Part shown: piece by piece, positions 19,901 through 27,658 of the stretch
Layout of the letters: the number at the start of each line of letters is the position of its first letter
How positions within the stretch are numbered: the stretch's first letter is position 1
NCBI GenBank assembly: GCA_021778845.1
Contig: JAJYBU010000038.1
Coordinates: 1-33,025, forward strand
Direction: 5' to 3'
From: Acidobacteriota bacterium
GTDB taxonomy: Bacteria > Acidobacteriota > Terriglobia > Terriglobales > Acidobacteriaceae
DNA length: 33,025 nt
Made by a program: the position numbers and the translations under genes
The notes under the pieces: model-generated
The model's input: only the letters and a program-made list of their open reading frames with translations
Told to the model about the DNA's origin: nothing
The model's database searches: none

Positions 19901-21493
19901 CTGACCGCGCCGACGTCACCAGTTCAGAACCCGTCAACTGCTACCAATGTCACGACGTTCCTGAACGATGGCGGATGTACAACGACTCCTCCGACGGTCA
20001 CCTTCACCGTCGCTGGGACGTCTGCGTCGGCGTTTACCGCAGCTACAACCGGGGCGTGTACCTCGACCACGACTCCGACGACGGCCGGAGCTTCATTCGC
20101 AACGACGATTAACTTTTCTCCGCTCACTGTGGGCACCAACAGCGCGACGCTGACCGCAACAGATTCACTCAGCAACACTGGAACCGCCCTGATATCTGGA
20201 GATGGAACGCCCGCACCGCCGGCGGCAACGCCGACCTTCTCAGTAACGGCTGGTACCTACACCACCATCCAAACGGTCACGATCACCGACACTTCAACCA
20301 ATGCCTCAATCTATTACACGACCGATGGCAGCACACCGACTACCAGTTCGACGCCTTACACTGGGCCGATCACAGTGGGGGTCACCGAGACCCTCAACGC
20401 CTTTGCCACAGGCAATGGGTTCGCGAACAGCCCGGTAGCTACGGCGCTCTACACGATCAACTTGCCGACTGCCGCTACACCCACCTTCTCGGTCGCTGGC
20501 GGCACGTACACTGCGCCGCAGACAGTCTCGATTGCCGAATCCACAGCGGGAGCGTCGGTCTACTACACCACCGACGGCTCGACACCGACGGCTAAATCCA
20601 TACCTTACACTGGACCCATCACGGTCGGTGTGACGGAAACGGTCAACGCCATCGCCGTTGCCACTAACTACAACAATAGCGTCGTGGCTTCAGCAAACTA
20701 TGTCATCAACCTTCCAAATGCCGCTACGCCAGCTTTCTCGGTCGCGGCCGGCACCTACGCCACTGTACAAACGGTCAGCATCTCGGATGCAACGACCGGT
20801 GCGACCATCTACTACACGACGGACGGTTCGACGCCGACCACCAAATCGACGGTCTACAGCGGGTCCATCATGGTTGCTGTCTCCACAACGATTAATGCGC
20901 TCGCTGTGGCCCCACCCAACTACAACAACAGTGCGATTGCCTCGGCGGCATATGTCATTAACCTGCCCCCGCCGGCCATCACCCTCGCATCCTCCAGCGA
21001 TACAGTGCTCGCTCAAAGCGGCACTGGATCTGTCACCCTCACCATAACGGCGAATGCGGCGTTCAATGGGTCCGTTTCTTTCTCCTGCTCCGGATTCTTA
21101 CCCATCGGAGCCACGTGCGCATTTGCCCCTACATCCGTAAAGTTAGCCGCGCTTGCGAATGGGCCAACTAAACTGACGGTCACCATACCTGCAACCAGCG
21201 CAGATCTTCACCGCGGCTCCTCCGGTCCCGTGGTGGCTGCCACCATGCTGGCAGGCATCCTGTGTCTAGTCGGACTTAGAAAGCGTTGCCGCCTGCAGAT
21301 CATGCTTCTCTTCGTAGTGAGCATTATCGGGCTCGGTGCCTTCACCGGATGTACCACCACATCGTCTTCGTTCCCCACTTCATCGCAAATTGTCGTAGAT
21401 GCCTCGGGTGCCAGTTGCCCGGTCACCGCGCCGAACTGCACGACCCCCACCCAGGTAACAGGGAACATACCTTTGGTTCTTACCGTTCAATAG
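16976..21493 (+). CDS. Giant exported protein with a tandemly duplicated propeller unit and chitobiase-C-like repeats
   Basis: 1,505 residues from the ATG at 16976, chosen because GAGGAG lies eight bases upstream and a classic signal peptide begins there (ALVFALALCLFGMSAKA, cleavage after residue 37). The frame is open for 64 more codons upstream, but they carry no export signal. Residues about 46-400 form a propeller-like unit (LGALPGNGAQSGGEPAGDTM...); the same unit returns at about 648-1000, a period of 603 codons. Each copy is followed by a short Ig-like domain and by chitobiase/hexosaminidase-C-type repeats with the signature YYTTDGSTPT: two after copy 1, three after copy 2. A final Ig-like domain (LPIGATCAF) leads to the C-terminal module: a hydrophobic segment ending LVGLRKRCR, then one ending GAFTGC, then a tail ending PLVLTVQ. 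Function unknown; probably a surface adhesin-like or carbohydrate-contacting protein. Confidence 0.88.
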   Translation: MKAIRIGLSYSSRSCTSASTALVFALALCLFGMSAKAQVPSSGDVVVNQSMSLGALPGNGAQSGGEPAGDTMAVNSLGDLIATNTYNNKILLFAPQGTTPTVLGTLSNPNGVAVDSQNNLFIGFSYSPTVLKIPYVKGAYAAIAATSSSTPNCTGTDTVECIMSKVSFASGSGVVSMVFDSKGDLFFGTTNQNQGGNNPNTIYECTAACLYTGSPAPAVIYTEPTASAPDTTGQLSIGGMAIDVSGNLFFTDSAIGSTNNQESFLSNINELPFTAGTGYATTPTVIYTYTPATPANYDAEIDGVATSPNGTVYALLQNTTGILAFPSNSGTYSNKTMYLVSTQSGKLMSSDSFGNLYEADNNGNIYEIGINNLTATPSAVGIASTATNLTTILNDGGCSPAPIVTFTGTGASSSAFSVATTGACTATSTGGASYATTLTFTPPVVGTTTATFTATDTNGNTGTIAVSGSGTGTVATPSFSVAPGSYTAVQTVTISDATVGASIYYTTDGSTPGASTGTSTLYSGPLTVSVSATINAIAVDSGDVSSAVASATYSITLPGATATPTLSPAGSFAAPQVITITDATTGAAIYFTTDGSTPTASSTLYVGPIIVASTEHISAIAVGSGLSASPVVSALYTITLPASAFQNIVMSQSTLLGALPGNGAQSGGEPAGDTMAVNAFGDLIATNTYNNKILLFPPLGTTPTVLGTLSNPNGVAVDSQNNLYIGFSYGSTVLKVPYVNGAYAAIAATSSSTPNCTGADTVECVMSNVSLASGSGVVSLVFDSKGDLFFGTTNQNQGGNNPNTIYECTAACLYTGSPAPQVLFVEPKASAPDTTGQLSIGGMAIDASGNLFFTDSAIGSTNNQESFLSNVNELPYTSGTGYAATPTVIYTYTPATPANYDAEIDGVATSPNGTVYVLLQNTAGILAFPSSSGTYSSKNVYLVSTQSGKLMTSDGLGNLYEADNNGNVYQIAVDNLTAPTSPVQNPSTATNVTTFLNDGGCTTTPPTVTFTVAGTSASAFTAATTGACTSTTTPTTAGASFATTINFSPLTVGTNSATLTATDSLSNTGTALISGDGTPAPPAATPTFSVTAGTYTTIQTVTITDTSTNASIYYTTDGSTPTTSSTPYTGPITVGVTETLNAFATGNGFANSPVATALYTINLPTAATPTFSVAGGTYTAPQTVSIAESTAGASVYYTTDGSTPTAKSIPYTGPITVGVTETVNAIAVATNYNNSVVASANYVINLPNAATPAFSVAAGTYATVQTVSISDATTGATIYYTTDGSTPTTKSTVYSGSIMVAVSTTINALAVAPPNYNNSAIASAAYVINLPPPAITLASSSDTVLAQSGTGSVTLTITANAAFNGSVSFSCSGFLPIGATCAFAPTSVKLAALANGPTKLTVTIPATSADLHRGSSGPVVAATMLAGILCLVGLRKRCRLQIMLLFVVSIIGLGAFTGCTTTSSSFPTSSQIVVDASGASCPVTAPNCTTPTQVTGNIPLVLTVQ
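17132..19970 (+). repeat. Internal tandem duplication, two copies, period 1,809 bp
   Basis: The DNA from CTTGGAGCGTTACCGGGTAA at 17132 recurs, slightly diverged, from 18941. The two propeller units stay aligned in frame for about 350 codons with scattered, mostly synonymous changes. The period of 1,809 bp equals exactly 603 codons, so the duplication kept the reading frame. The divergence shows it is not an assembly artefact and is not recent. Confidence 0.85.
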
Positions 21494-21578
21494 AGAGGTG
21501 GCTCAACAAAATCGGACAGGGGCATAAGCGGACCTTCTTTAGATCGCCAGCCTAAGATGGCTGGGATGAGGAGAGCAC

Positions 21579-21891
21579 TTGAGCAGACTACCGCGTCGGA
21601 ACCACACAGCGACCTTCAAGGTGAAGTTGGGATCGACCGCGATCAAGGGGGGAGAAGACCCTGGCCGAGCTTGCAGAGCAGTTTGATATTCATCCGAACC
21701 AGATCACGCAGTGGAAGAGTCAGTTTTTGGAGGGCGCAGTGGGGGTCTTCGGTGGTGACGCCAAGGCAGATCCGGCAGCTGCGGCGGTAGACCTCAAGAC
21801 GCTGCACGCCAGGATCGTGGCTCTTGCACTGGAGAACGATTTTTTAGAAGGGGCGCTCAGCAAGGCAGGGATGCTGAGCGTAAAGCAGTGA
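21579..21891 (+). pseudogene. IS3-family transposase OrfA, frameshifted
   Basis: A TTG at 21579 follows GAGGAG and opens with SRLPRRNHTATFKVKLGSTA, the usual start of OrfA. A frame break near 21655 separates it from the rest: KTLAELAEQFDIHPNQITQW (helix-turn-helix) and the leucine-zipper-like LKTLHARIVALALENDFLEG, ending at TGA 21889-21891. In IS3 elements OrfA binds the ends and is joined to OrfB by programmed frameshifting. Here the extra break makes a working product unlikely. Confidence 0.75.
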
Positions 21892-22749
21892 TCGGCCCCG
21901 CGCACGAGTTGCCCGTCAAGCAACAGGCCGAGGCACTGAGTATCAGCCGCAGCAGCGTCTACTTTCGGCCGCATCCGATCTCTGACTAAGACCTGTGGCT
22001 GATGCGGCGCATCGACGAGCTGCATCTGAATTATCCTTTTGCCGGCAGCCGGATGCTGCGCGGTCTGCTCGGCCAACAAGGTCTCAAGGTAGGCCGGCGG
22101 CACGTTGCTGAAGAAGATGTGCATGGAGGCCATCTATTGCTGGCCCAACACCTCCAAACCCACGCCAGGGCGCAGTACCGATCCGTACCTGCAGGGCGGC
22201 CTGGCCGTCACGCGGCCCAACCAGGCGAGGGCCATGGACATGACGTATATCCCTTTGGTGTGTGGCTTCGTCTATCTGGCCGCGGTGGTGGACTGCTTCA
22301 GTCGCCGGGTGCTGGCCTGGAAGCTGTCGATCACGATGGAAACTTCCTTCTGCATCGAGGCCCTGGAGGAGGCTCTTTCCAGAGATGAAAAAACGGAGCT
22401 CTTCAACACCGATCAGGGTAGCCAGTTCCGGGGTTCCCGGCGATAGGTCTTGATCGCTGGGGTGGAGTTCACCAGCGAGGTCTTCACCGAGCGGCTCAAA
22501 GATGAAGGGATCAAGATCAGCATGGACGGCAAGGGCCGTTGGCGCGATAACGTCTTCGTCGAACGTATCTGGAATTCCATCAAGTACGAGGAGGTCTACC
22601 TGCACGCCTATGCTTCGGTCCTGGAGGCCAGAACTTCCATCGGCCGCTACCTGGAGTTCTACAACTCCATCCGGCCACACTCCAGCATGAAAGAGCTCAC
22701 GCCCGATTAGGTATACTTCCACCGCCTGCCAGAACCCATGGCAGCCTAA
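21870..22749 (+). pseudogene. IS3-family transposase OrfB (DDE integrase core), multiply broken
   Basis: The order of motifs is intact: MRRIDELHLNYPFAGSRMLR, then WAMD-like ARAMDMTYIPL (first D), GFVYLAAVVDCFSRRVLAWK, FNTDQGSQF (second D), GRWRDNVFVERIWNSIKYEE (catalytic E), RPHSSM and the end EPMAA. The lesions are a TAA at 21987-21989, a frameshift with lost bases near 22100, an insertion at 22429-22470 carrying a TAG, and a TAG at 22708-22710 where the family has glutamine (TPD-Q-VYF). It cannot make a full transposase. Confidence 0.85.
22429..22470 (+). repeat. 42-bp insertion inside the transposase core
   Basis: In IS3 transposases GSQF is followed directly by TSEVF. Here 14 extra codons separate them, bounded by the 5-bp direct repeat AGTTC (22424-22428 and 22466-22470). 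The insert keeps frame but carries a TAG at 22444-22446. Its origin is unknown. Confidence 0.6.
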
Positions 22750-22958
22750 AAGCAAAAACAAGAACTTCCACTTAGTGAAAAACAAAAACTGTCCGAACTA
22801 CCGGGGCCACCTCACTCAAAGGGTCATCGCCAACTGAGATTTCTTATAACTCAATGGTTGCCGCGTATTTCCTGGAGCCAACTACTCGGAAGCCGCGCCG
22901 ATCCTGACTAGCTTGGTGTCTCTGGCGTGACGGGAAGAAAACAGGCAAACTCTGCCTA

Positions 22959-22972
22959 TGATAACCTTATCA
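22959..22972 (+). promoter_or_regulatory. Putative LacI-family operator, site 4 (GH44 leader)
   Basis: TGATAACCTTATCA is a near-perfect palindrome (TGATAA/TTATCA) differing from TGATAACGTTATCA at one base. It ends 17 bases before the ATG at 22990 and just precedes the ribosome site AAAGGGA, so a bound repressor would block transcription of the GH44 gene. Confidence 0.5.
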
Positions 22973-22989
22973 TCCGAAAGGGACTTCCT

Positions 22990-25900
22990 ATGACAAGGGT
23001 GCGGTGGACTGCGGTGTGGCTGGCAATAGGGATGGGCTTGTCTCTAACAGGCTGTGGCGGAGGTAGCAGTTCGAGCACGCCTGTCGTGACCACTTACATG
23101 CTTACAGTTAATTCGACCAATCCCGCGAGTGGCGTAGCCATTAGCGCAAGTCCGGCGGACAATAGCGGTGCCAACAATGGATCAACAAGCTTTACCCGCA
23201 CCTATAACTCAGGGACCTCCGTTACACTAACCGCACCCTCCACAGTGGGCAGTAATACTTTTGCGTCATGGACCGGATGCTCGACCTCGAGCACCGTGAT
23301 CTGTACGGTCATTCTCAATACGAATACCACGGTGACTGCGAATTATACCGTCCCAGCGCCAACTACCTACGTGCTGACGGTGGACTCGACGAACCCCACG
23401 ACAGGTGTGGCTATCGGAGTATCTCCTGTGGACAACAATAGTGCTGCCAGCGGAGCCACGAGTTTCACGCGCACCTACAATGCCGGTACGTCCATCCAAC
23501 TTACTGCGCCCACTACATCGGGAACCAATGCGTTTTCGTCATGGTCTGGATGCACCAGCGTATCGACCGTCACCTGCACCGTGACGCTCAACGCGAATAC
23601 CACCGTTACCGCGAACTACTCGGTAGCTCCACCGCCGCCAACGACCTATACGCTTATGGTGAATTCGACCAATCCTGCAAGTGGTGTGGCAATCGGTGTA
23701 GCTCCTGCAGATAACAACAGCGCAGCGAACGGGACCACGCCCTTCCTCCGCACTTACAACGCAGGCACAGCTGTCACGCTTACCGCACCCACAGGTTCAG
23801 GCACGAATGCCTTCTCATCCTGGACCGGTTGTGCTCCCGCCAACTCCGCCACCTGCACGGTTACGCTCAATGCGAATACTACAGTTGTTGCAAATTACAT
23901 CGCATCTGTTGCAGCGACCTACGTTCTTACAGTGAACTCGACCGCGCCTTCGAGCGGAGTGCCCATCGGCGCGTCCCCCCTGGACGACAGCAATGCTGGC
24001 AACGGCACGACGAGCTTCACGCGTACCTATAACTCGGGGACCCACATCACACTAAGCGCTCCGACTACAGCTGGTGGCAACAGCTTTAATAACTGGACAG
24101 GCTGCACATCTGCCATTACCGAGACATGCAGCATCACGCTGAATGCCAACACTACCGTTGCGGCCAACTACAACGGGCCTTCGGTCACTTCCGTAACGGT
24201 CTCACCGAATCCCGCGACGGTCACCATTGGCAGCACTCAGCAATTTACTACTACCGTCAATGGCACAGGTCTATCCGGCAACACCGTGACGTGGTCTCTA
24301 ACAGCGCCCTCGGGTAGCAACGCAAGCCCCGGGACGATTACTTCAACCGGCCTTTACACAACGCCCTATCCGGCTCCGGCGACGGTCTCCGTTACGGCGA
24401 CCAGCACCCAGGACACCACCAAGAGTACGACCGTGACCGTAACTCTTTCAGCTCCGGCAGCGACTGCCGGACCCGCGCTGACCGTAGATGCAGGAACCCA
24501 GACTCACCCGATCAGCCCCGATATCTATGGCATGAACGCGTACCTGCTCGATTCCACAACCGCCGACAATGCAAACATTACCGTAGCTCGCTGGGGCGGT
24601 GATGACACGTCGCGATATAACTACAAGACGAACGTAGTCAACTCCGCCAACGACTATTACTTTGAAAACTTCACTGGCTCCTCGAACATGCTGGGTGGCG
24701 GCCTTTTCAATAACTTCGTCACGACTACGAATGGCCTTGGAATCAAGACTCTAGGTACAGCGCCAGTTATCGGATGGGTCTCGAACAGTACCGCGAAGGC
24801 CTGTAGCTTCCCAAAATCAGCGGACCCAAGCCAGAAGAGTTACGACAGCGACAACTGTGGCAATGGCGTCGACTCTGACGGAACCACGCTCAAAGGCAAT
24901 GACACGATCGCGTCTATTACCAGCATCCCTGAACCCCCGCCGGTTGCTCCAGGTGCTGGCAACGCTACACCCACGTGGGCTAACTCCACGTGGGATGGCG
25001 GCTGGGTTAAGTCGATTCTTGGAAATAGCTCCTTAGGCGATGGAGCCAGCGGCAAGGGGGTAGCCATATGGGATCTCGATAACGAACCGGAGTATTGGTC
25101 CTACGTTCATCGTGACGTGCATCCCAACCCCATGACCTATGACGAAATAACTAATGGCGGCATTGGTACGGCACTCGCCATCAAGACCGCAGATTCGAGC
25201 GCACTGATCAGCGGCCCCATCATCTCTGGCTGGTATCAATATTTTTATTCGCAACAAGATGTAAATAATGGCTATGGAACGGGGCCCTGCTATGACCCGT
25301 GGAGCGATCCCACCGATCGCACATCGCACGGTGGTGTACCGCTCATCGAGTACTACTTACAGCAAATGGCCGCGGCATCGTCCACCTATGGCATGCGGCT
25401 ATTGGATTATTTAGATATTCACACTTACTTCGCGGCCAGCTATAATGGCACTTCCGTCGGCCTGACTAACGCAGGGGATACCGGTGAGCAACAGGCACGT
25501 ATGAACTCCACGCGCGTCTTCTGGGATCCAACCTATACCGATCCTGACTTACCGCAGCCTAACTATCCAACGGACAAGGGCTATACCACCAGTTGCACCG
25601 TTCCTGACGTGGCGCCTGAGATTATTCCACGGATGCAGGGCTGGGTCGCTAATGACTATCCCGGCACCAAGACCTCCATCGATGAGTACAACTTTGGCGG
25701 TATGGAGTCCATCAATGGCGCAGTAACGCAGGCAGATATTCTAGGTATCTTTGGAGCGTATGGTCTTGACATGGCGGTGCTATGGCCAACAACAAATTAC
25801 ACAAGTCAGATTCCTGGCAACATGGCATTTGAAATCTACCGTAATTACGACGGAAGCAAGTCGACATTCGGCAACACGGCCCTGTTTTCCACGAGTGCCA

Positions 25901-26193
25901 ATCAAGGAAGGCTGTCCGTCTACGCAGCACTTCGTTCCTCTGATCATGTCATCACCATTGTTGTCATCAATAAGAGCTATGGCCCCTTGACCTCAACCCT
26001 CTCGCTTGCAAATTACGCTGCAACCGCGGGTGAAACTGCGCAGTCCTTCCTCTACAGCAATGCCAACCTCAGCGCGATCGTCGCGCAAACCCCTGTTACC
26101 GTTACTGCGCCGGCATCTGGAAGCACCACCAGCAAGATCACGGCGACCTTCCCTGCGCAGTCGATTACGCTCCTCGTCGTGCCCCCAATGTAG
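22990..26193 (+). CDS. GH44 glycoside hydrolase lipoprotein with four InlB-type repeats
   Basis: 1,067 residues from the ATG at 22990, preceded by AAAGGGA. The frame is open 21 codons further, but this start gives a lipoprotein signal peptide ending LSLTGC (lipidated Cys22) followed by GGGSSSS. Four repeats of about 90 residues (roughly 36-125, 126-215, 220-305, 310-395) share TFxLTVNSTNPxSGVxIxxSP and a WTGC...CTVTLNANTTVTANY end, typical of divergent InlB B-repeats. An Ig-like domain (VTVSPNPATVTIGSTQQF) spans about 396-490. The GH44 domain (495-1067) shows VARWGGDDTSRYNYKTN, DNEPEYW with acid/base Glu699, and SIDEYNFGG with nucleophile Glu899. GH44 enzymes cleave beta-1,4-glucans, notably xyloglucan and carboxymethylcellulose, with retention. 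It is likely tethered to the cell surface or periplasm. An operator-like site abuts the leader. Confidence 0.9.
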   Translation: MTRVRWTAVWLAIGMGLSLTGCGGGSSSSTPVVTTYMLTVNSTNPASGVAISASPADNSGANNGSTSFTRTYNSGTSVTLTAPSTVGSNTFASWTGCSTSSTVICTVILNTNTTVTANYTVPAPTTYVLTVDSTNPTTGVAIGVSPVDNNSAASGATSFTRTYNAGTSIQLTAPTTSGTNAFSSWSGCTSVSTVTCTVTLNANTTVTANYSVAPPPPTTYTLMVNSTNPASGVAIGVAPADNNSAANGTTPFLRTYNAGTAVTLTAPTGSGTNAFSSWTGCAPANSATCTVTLNANTTVVANYIASVAATYVLTVNSTAPSSGVPIGASPLDDSNAGNGTTSFTRTYNSGTHITLSAPTTAGGNSFNNWTGCTSAITETCSITLNANTTVAANYNGPSVTSVTVSPNPATVTIGSTQQFTTTVNGTGLSGNTVTWSLTAPSGSNASPGTITSTGLYTTPYPAPATVSVTATSTQDTTKSTTVTVTLSAPAATAGPALTVDAGTQTHPISPDIYGMNAYLLDSTTADNANITVARWGGDDTSRYNYKTNVVNSANDYYFENFTGSSNMLGGGLFNNFVTTTNGLGIKTLGTAPVIGWVSNSTAKACSFPKSADPSQKSYDSDNCGNGVDSDGTTLKGNDTIASITSIPEPPPVAPGAGNATPTWANSTWDGGWVKSILGNSSLGDGASGKGVAIWDLDNEPEYWSYVHRDVHPNPMTYDEITNGGIGTALAIKTADSSALISGPIISGWYQYFYSQQDVNNGYGTGPCYDPWSDPTDRTSHGGVPLIEYYLQQMAAASSTYGMRLLDYLDIHTYFAASYNGTSVGLTNAGDTGEQQARMNSTRVFWDPTYTDPDLPQPNYPTDKGYTTSCTVPDVAPEIIPRMQGWVANDYPGTKTSIDEYNFGGMESINGAVTQADILGIFGAYGLDMAVLWPTTNYTSQIPGNMAFEIYRNYDGSKSTFGNTALFSTSANQGRLSVYAALRSSDHVITIVVINKSYGPLTSTLSLANYAATAGETAQSFLYSNANLSAIVAQTPVTVTAPASGSTTSKITATFPAQSITLLVVPPM

Positions 26194-26211
26194 GCTCTTC
26201 AAAAGTGGGTA

Positions 26212-26231
26212 CAGCGCTGTCGCTAGCGCTG
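26212..26231 (+). terminator. Hairpin after the GH44 gene
   Basis: CAGCGCT and AGCGCTG form a perfect 7-bp GC-rich stem around a six-base loop, 18 bases beyond the GH44 stop codon. The following sequence (CTTCTGCCCTTC) is pyrimidine-rich but not a T-run. It plausibly ends or weakens transcription before the GH5 gene. Confidence 0.4.
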
Positions 26232-26314
26232 CTTCTGCCCTTCACGCGGATGAATCATGTAATTATTGCTAAATTAAAATATTACGAAAAGGCTACACCG
26301 TGGAGGTTCACAAC

Positions 26315-27511
26315 ATGTTTCGTTTCGGATCACACATCCGCCAGTACTTAGAGAGAGAGATGAAAATAGGCGTTCAAAAAATTGCCACTCTCGGTCTAGG
26401 CCTAGTAACTATTTGTTGTTCCAGTGCGACAACGGCACAGCAGAAAGACAAGGGCGCTGAGCATGCATTGGCATTCCAACGAGCCGCTGCCCTAACCGAT
26501 GGCACCAACCTTTCGGGATGGTTTGGCGGCTGGGGAGACTATTCCACAGAGCACACCTCAACTTACATCACTGCGGCTGATTTCGAGGCGATGCACGCGA
26601 TGGGCATTCGATTCGTGCGCTTCCCACTGGAGCCGACACTGCTGATGCAAGGCGGACGTATGGCCTCAAACAAAGATGAGGTATGGAAGCGTATCGACGG
26701 CGCAATCGACATGGCGATGCATGACGGTCTTGCCGTCGATTTCGTTGTCTTTCCCCGGGACGACTATAAACAGCGGCTCGCAACCGAGTCTGGCGCTGAC
26801 CAGTTCATTATGCTCTGGCAGGTTCTGGCAAGACATTTTGTAAGCCGAGATCCCGATCGTTTCTTCTTCGAACTGATGAACGAGTCGGAGGAGCAGGACT
26901 CCTATCGCTGGGTCGGCCTCGAAAGTGCTACCGTCGCGGCCATCCGCCAGATTGACACGAAGCACACGATTATTGCATCTGGAGCCCATTACGATAGTCT
27001 TGGCGACCTGCTCACCACCCAGACGATTGATGATCCCAACATCATCTACAACTTCCACTTCTATGAGCCGTATGCCTTCACGCATCAGGGGGCAACATGG
27101 GGTTCCTTCGAGTGGAATTACTTCAAAGACATCCCATATCCTGCCACACCCAGCCAACTAGCGGAGCGCATGAAAGGCATACCAGACGATTACGCTCGCT
27201 ATCAGCTTTATCTCTATGGCGCGGACGGATGGGATGCTGCTTCGATAAGCCAACACATCGCATTCGCGGCAGACTGGGGACGCGAGCGCCATGTTCCCAT
27301 CATCTGTAATGAGTTTGGCGCCTTCCGTGAAACAGCTCCCCCGGACTCCCGCGCTCGCTACCTGCATGATGTGCGTGTCGCGTTGGAGCAGAACGGTATC
27401 GGATGGGCCATGTGGGACTGGAGCGGAAACTTCGGCCTTGTTCGCCACCAGGGCGGGGCTGTAGTTCCCGAGGATGCCGATGTCGACGCCCTGGGGCTGA
27501 CGCGGCCCTAG
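26315..27511 (+). CDS. GH5-family glycoside hydrolase (endoglucanase-like), exported
   Basis: 398 residues from the ATG at 26315, chosen for GGAGG eight bases upstream. An in-frame ATG at 26360 gives a more compact signal peptide (MKIGVQKIATLGLGLVTICC) with only a purine run before it and is the main alternative. Export is predicted, with cleavage near TTA-QQ. The single catalytic domain has the GH5 marks: GTNLSGWF near the start of the barrel, IRFVRFPLEP, ELMNESEE with acid/base Glu190, FHFYEPYAFTHQG, and CNEFGAF with nucleophile Glu333, then WAMWDWSGNFG. The family mostly hydrolyses beta-1,4-glucans, mannans or related glycans with retention. Next to GH44, a role in cutting cellulose- or hemicellulose-type polymers is likely. 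It has no carbohydrate-binding module. Confidence 0.9.
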   Translation: MFRFGSHIRQYLEREMKIGVQKIATLGLGLVTICCSSATTAQQKDKGAEHALAFQRAAALTDGTNLSGWFGGWGDYSTEHTSTYITAADFEAMHAMGIRFVRFPLEPTLLMQGGRMASNKDEVWKRIDGAIDMAMHDGLAVDFVVFPRDDYKQRLATESGADQFIMLWQVLARHFVSRDPDRFFFELMNESEEQDSYRWVGLESATVAAIRQIDTKHTIIASGAHYDSLGDLLTTQTIDDPNIIYNFHFYEPYAFTHQGATWGSFEWNYFKDIPYPATPSQLAERMKGIPDDYARYQLYLYGADGWDAASISQHIAFAADWGRERHVPIICNEFGAFRETAPPDSRARYLHDVRVALEQNGIGWAMWDWSGNFGLVRHQGGAVVPEDADVDALGLTRP

Positions 27512-27584
27512 CCAACGGCTGCAGGCTTCACTCCTACGACTTCCGCATGGATTTCTTCGAGACAACGAAAAGTTCAGGCTGAAA

Positions 27585-27598
27585 TGAAATCGCTATCA
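27585..27598 (+). promoter_or_regulatory. Putative LacI-family operator, site 5
   Basis: TGAAATCGCTATCA matches the shared pattern TGNNATCGNTATCA at every specified base and TGATAACGTTATCA at 11 of 14. It lies about 60 bp upstream of the ROK pseudogene, suggesting that gene once belonged to the same regulon. Confidence 0.4.
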
Positions 27599-27658
27599 TT
27601 TGTGCCCGATGTATGCGGTCGGACATGGAGCGGTCGAGACAAATGTGCGGATCAGGCC

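Larger units (their letters stand above)
21495..22813 (+). mobile_element. Decayed IS3-family insertion sequence
   Basis: About 1.32 kb bounded by imperfect inverted repeats. The left end (21495 on) and the reverse complement of the right end (ending 22813) share GAGGTGGC, a divergent 9-base stretch, then TCGGACAG. It contains orfA- and orfB-type transposase genes, both broken. If the true IS ends are TGGC...GCCA, as usual in IS3, the element is 21499-22809. I see no direct target duplication. It sits one base after the stop codon of the giant gene, leaving that gene intact. Confidence 0.85.

Noticed and set aside
23098..24175. Regularly repeated DNA that might be taken for a CRISPR or satellite array
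   Set aside because: The repeats are about 270-290 bp, diverged and in frame; they are the four InlB-type protein repeats of the GH44 lipoprotein.
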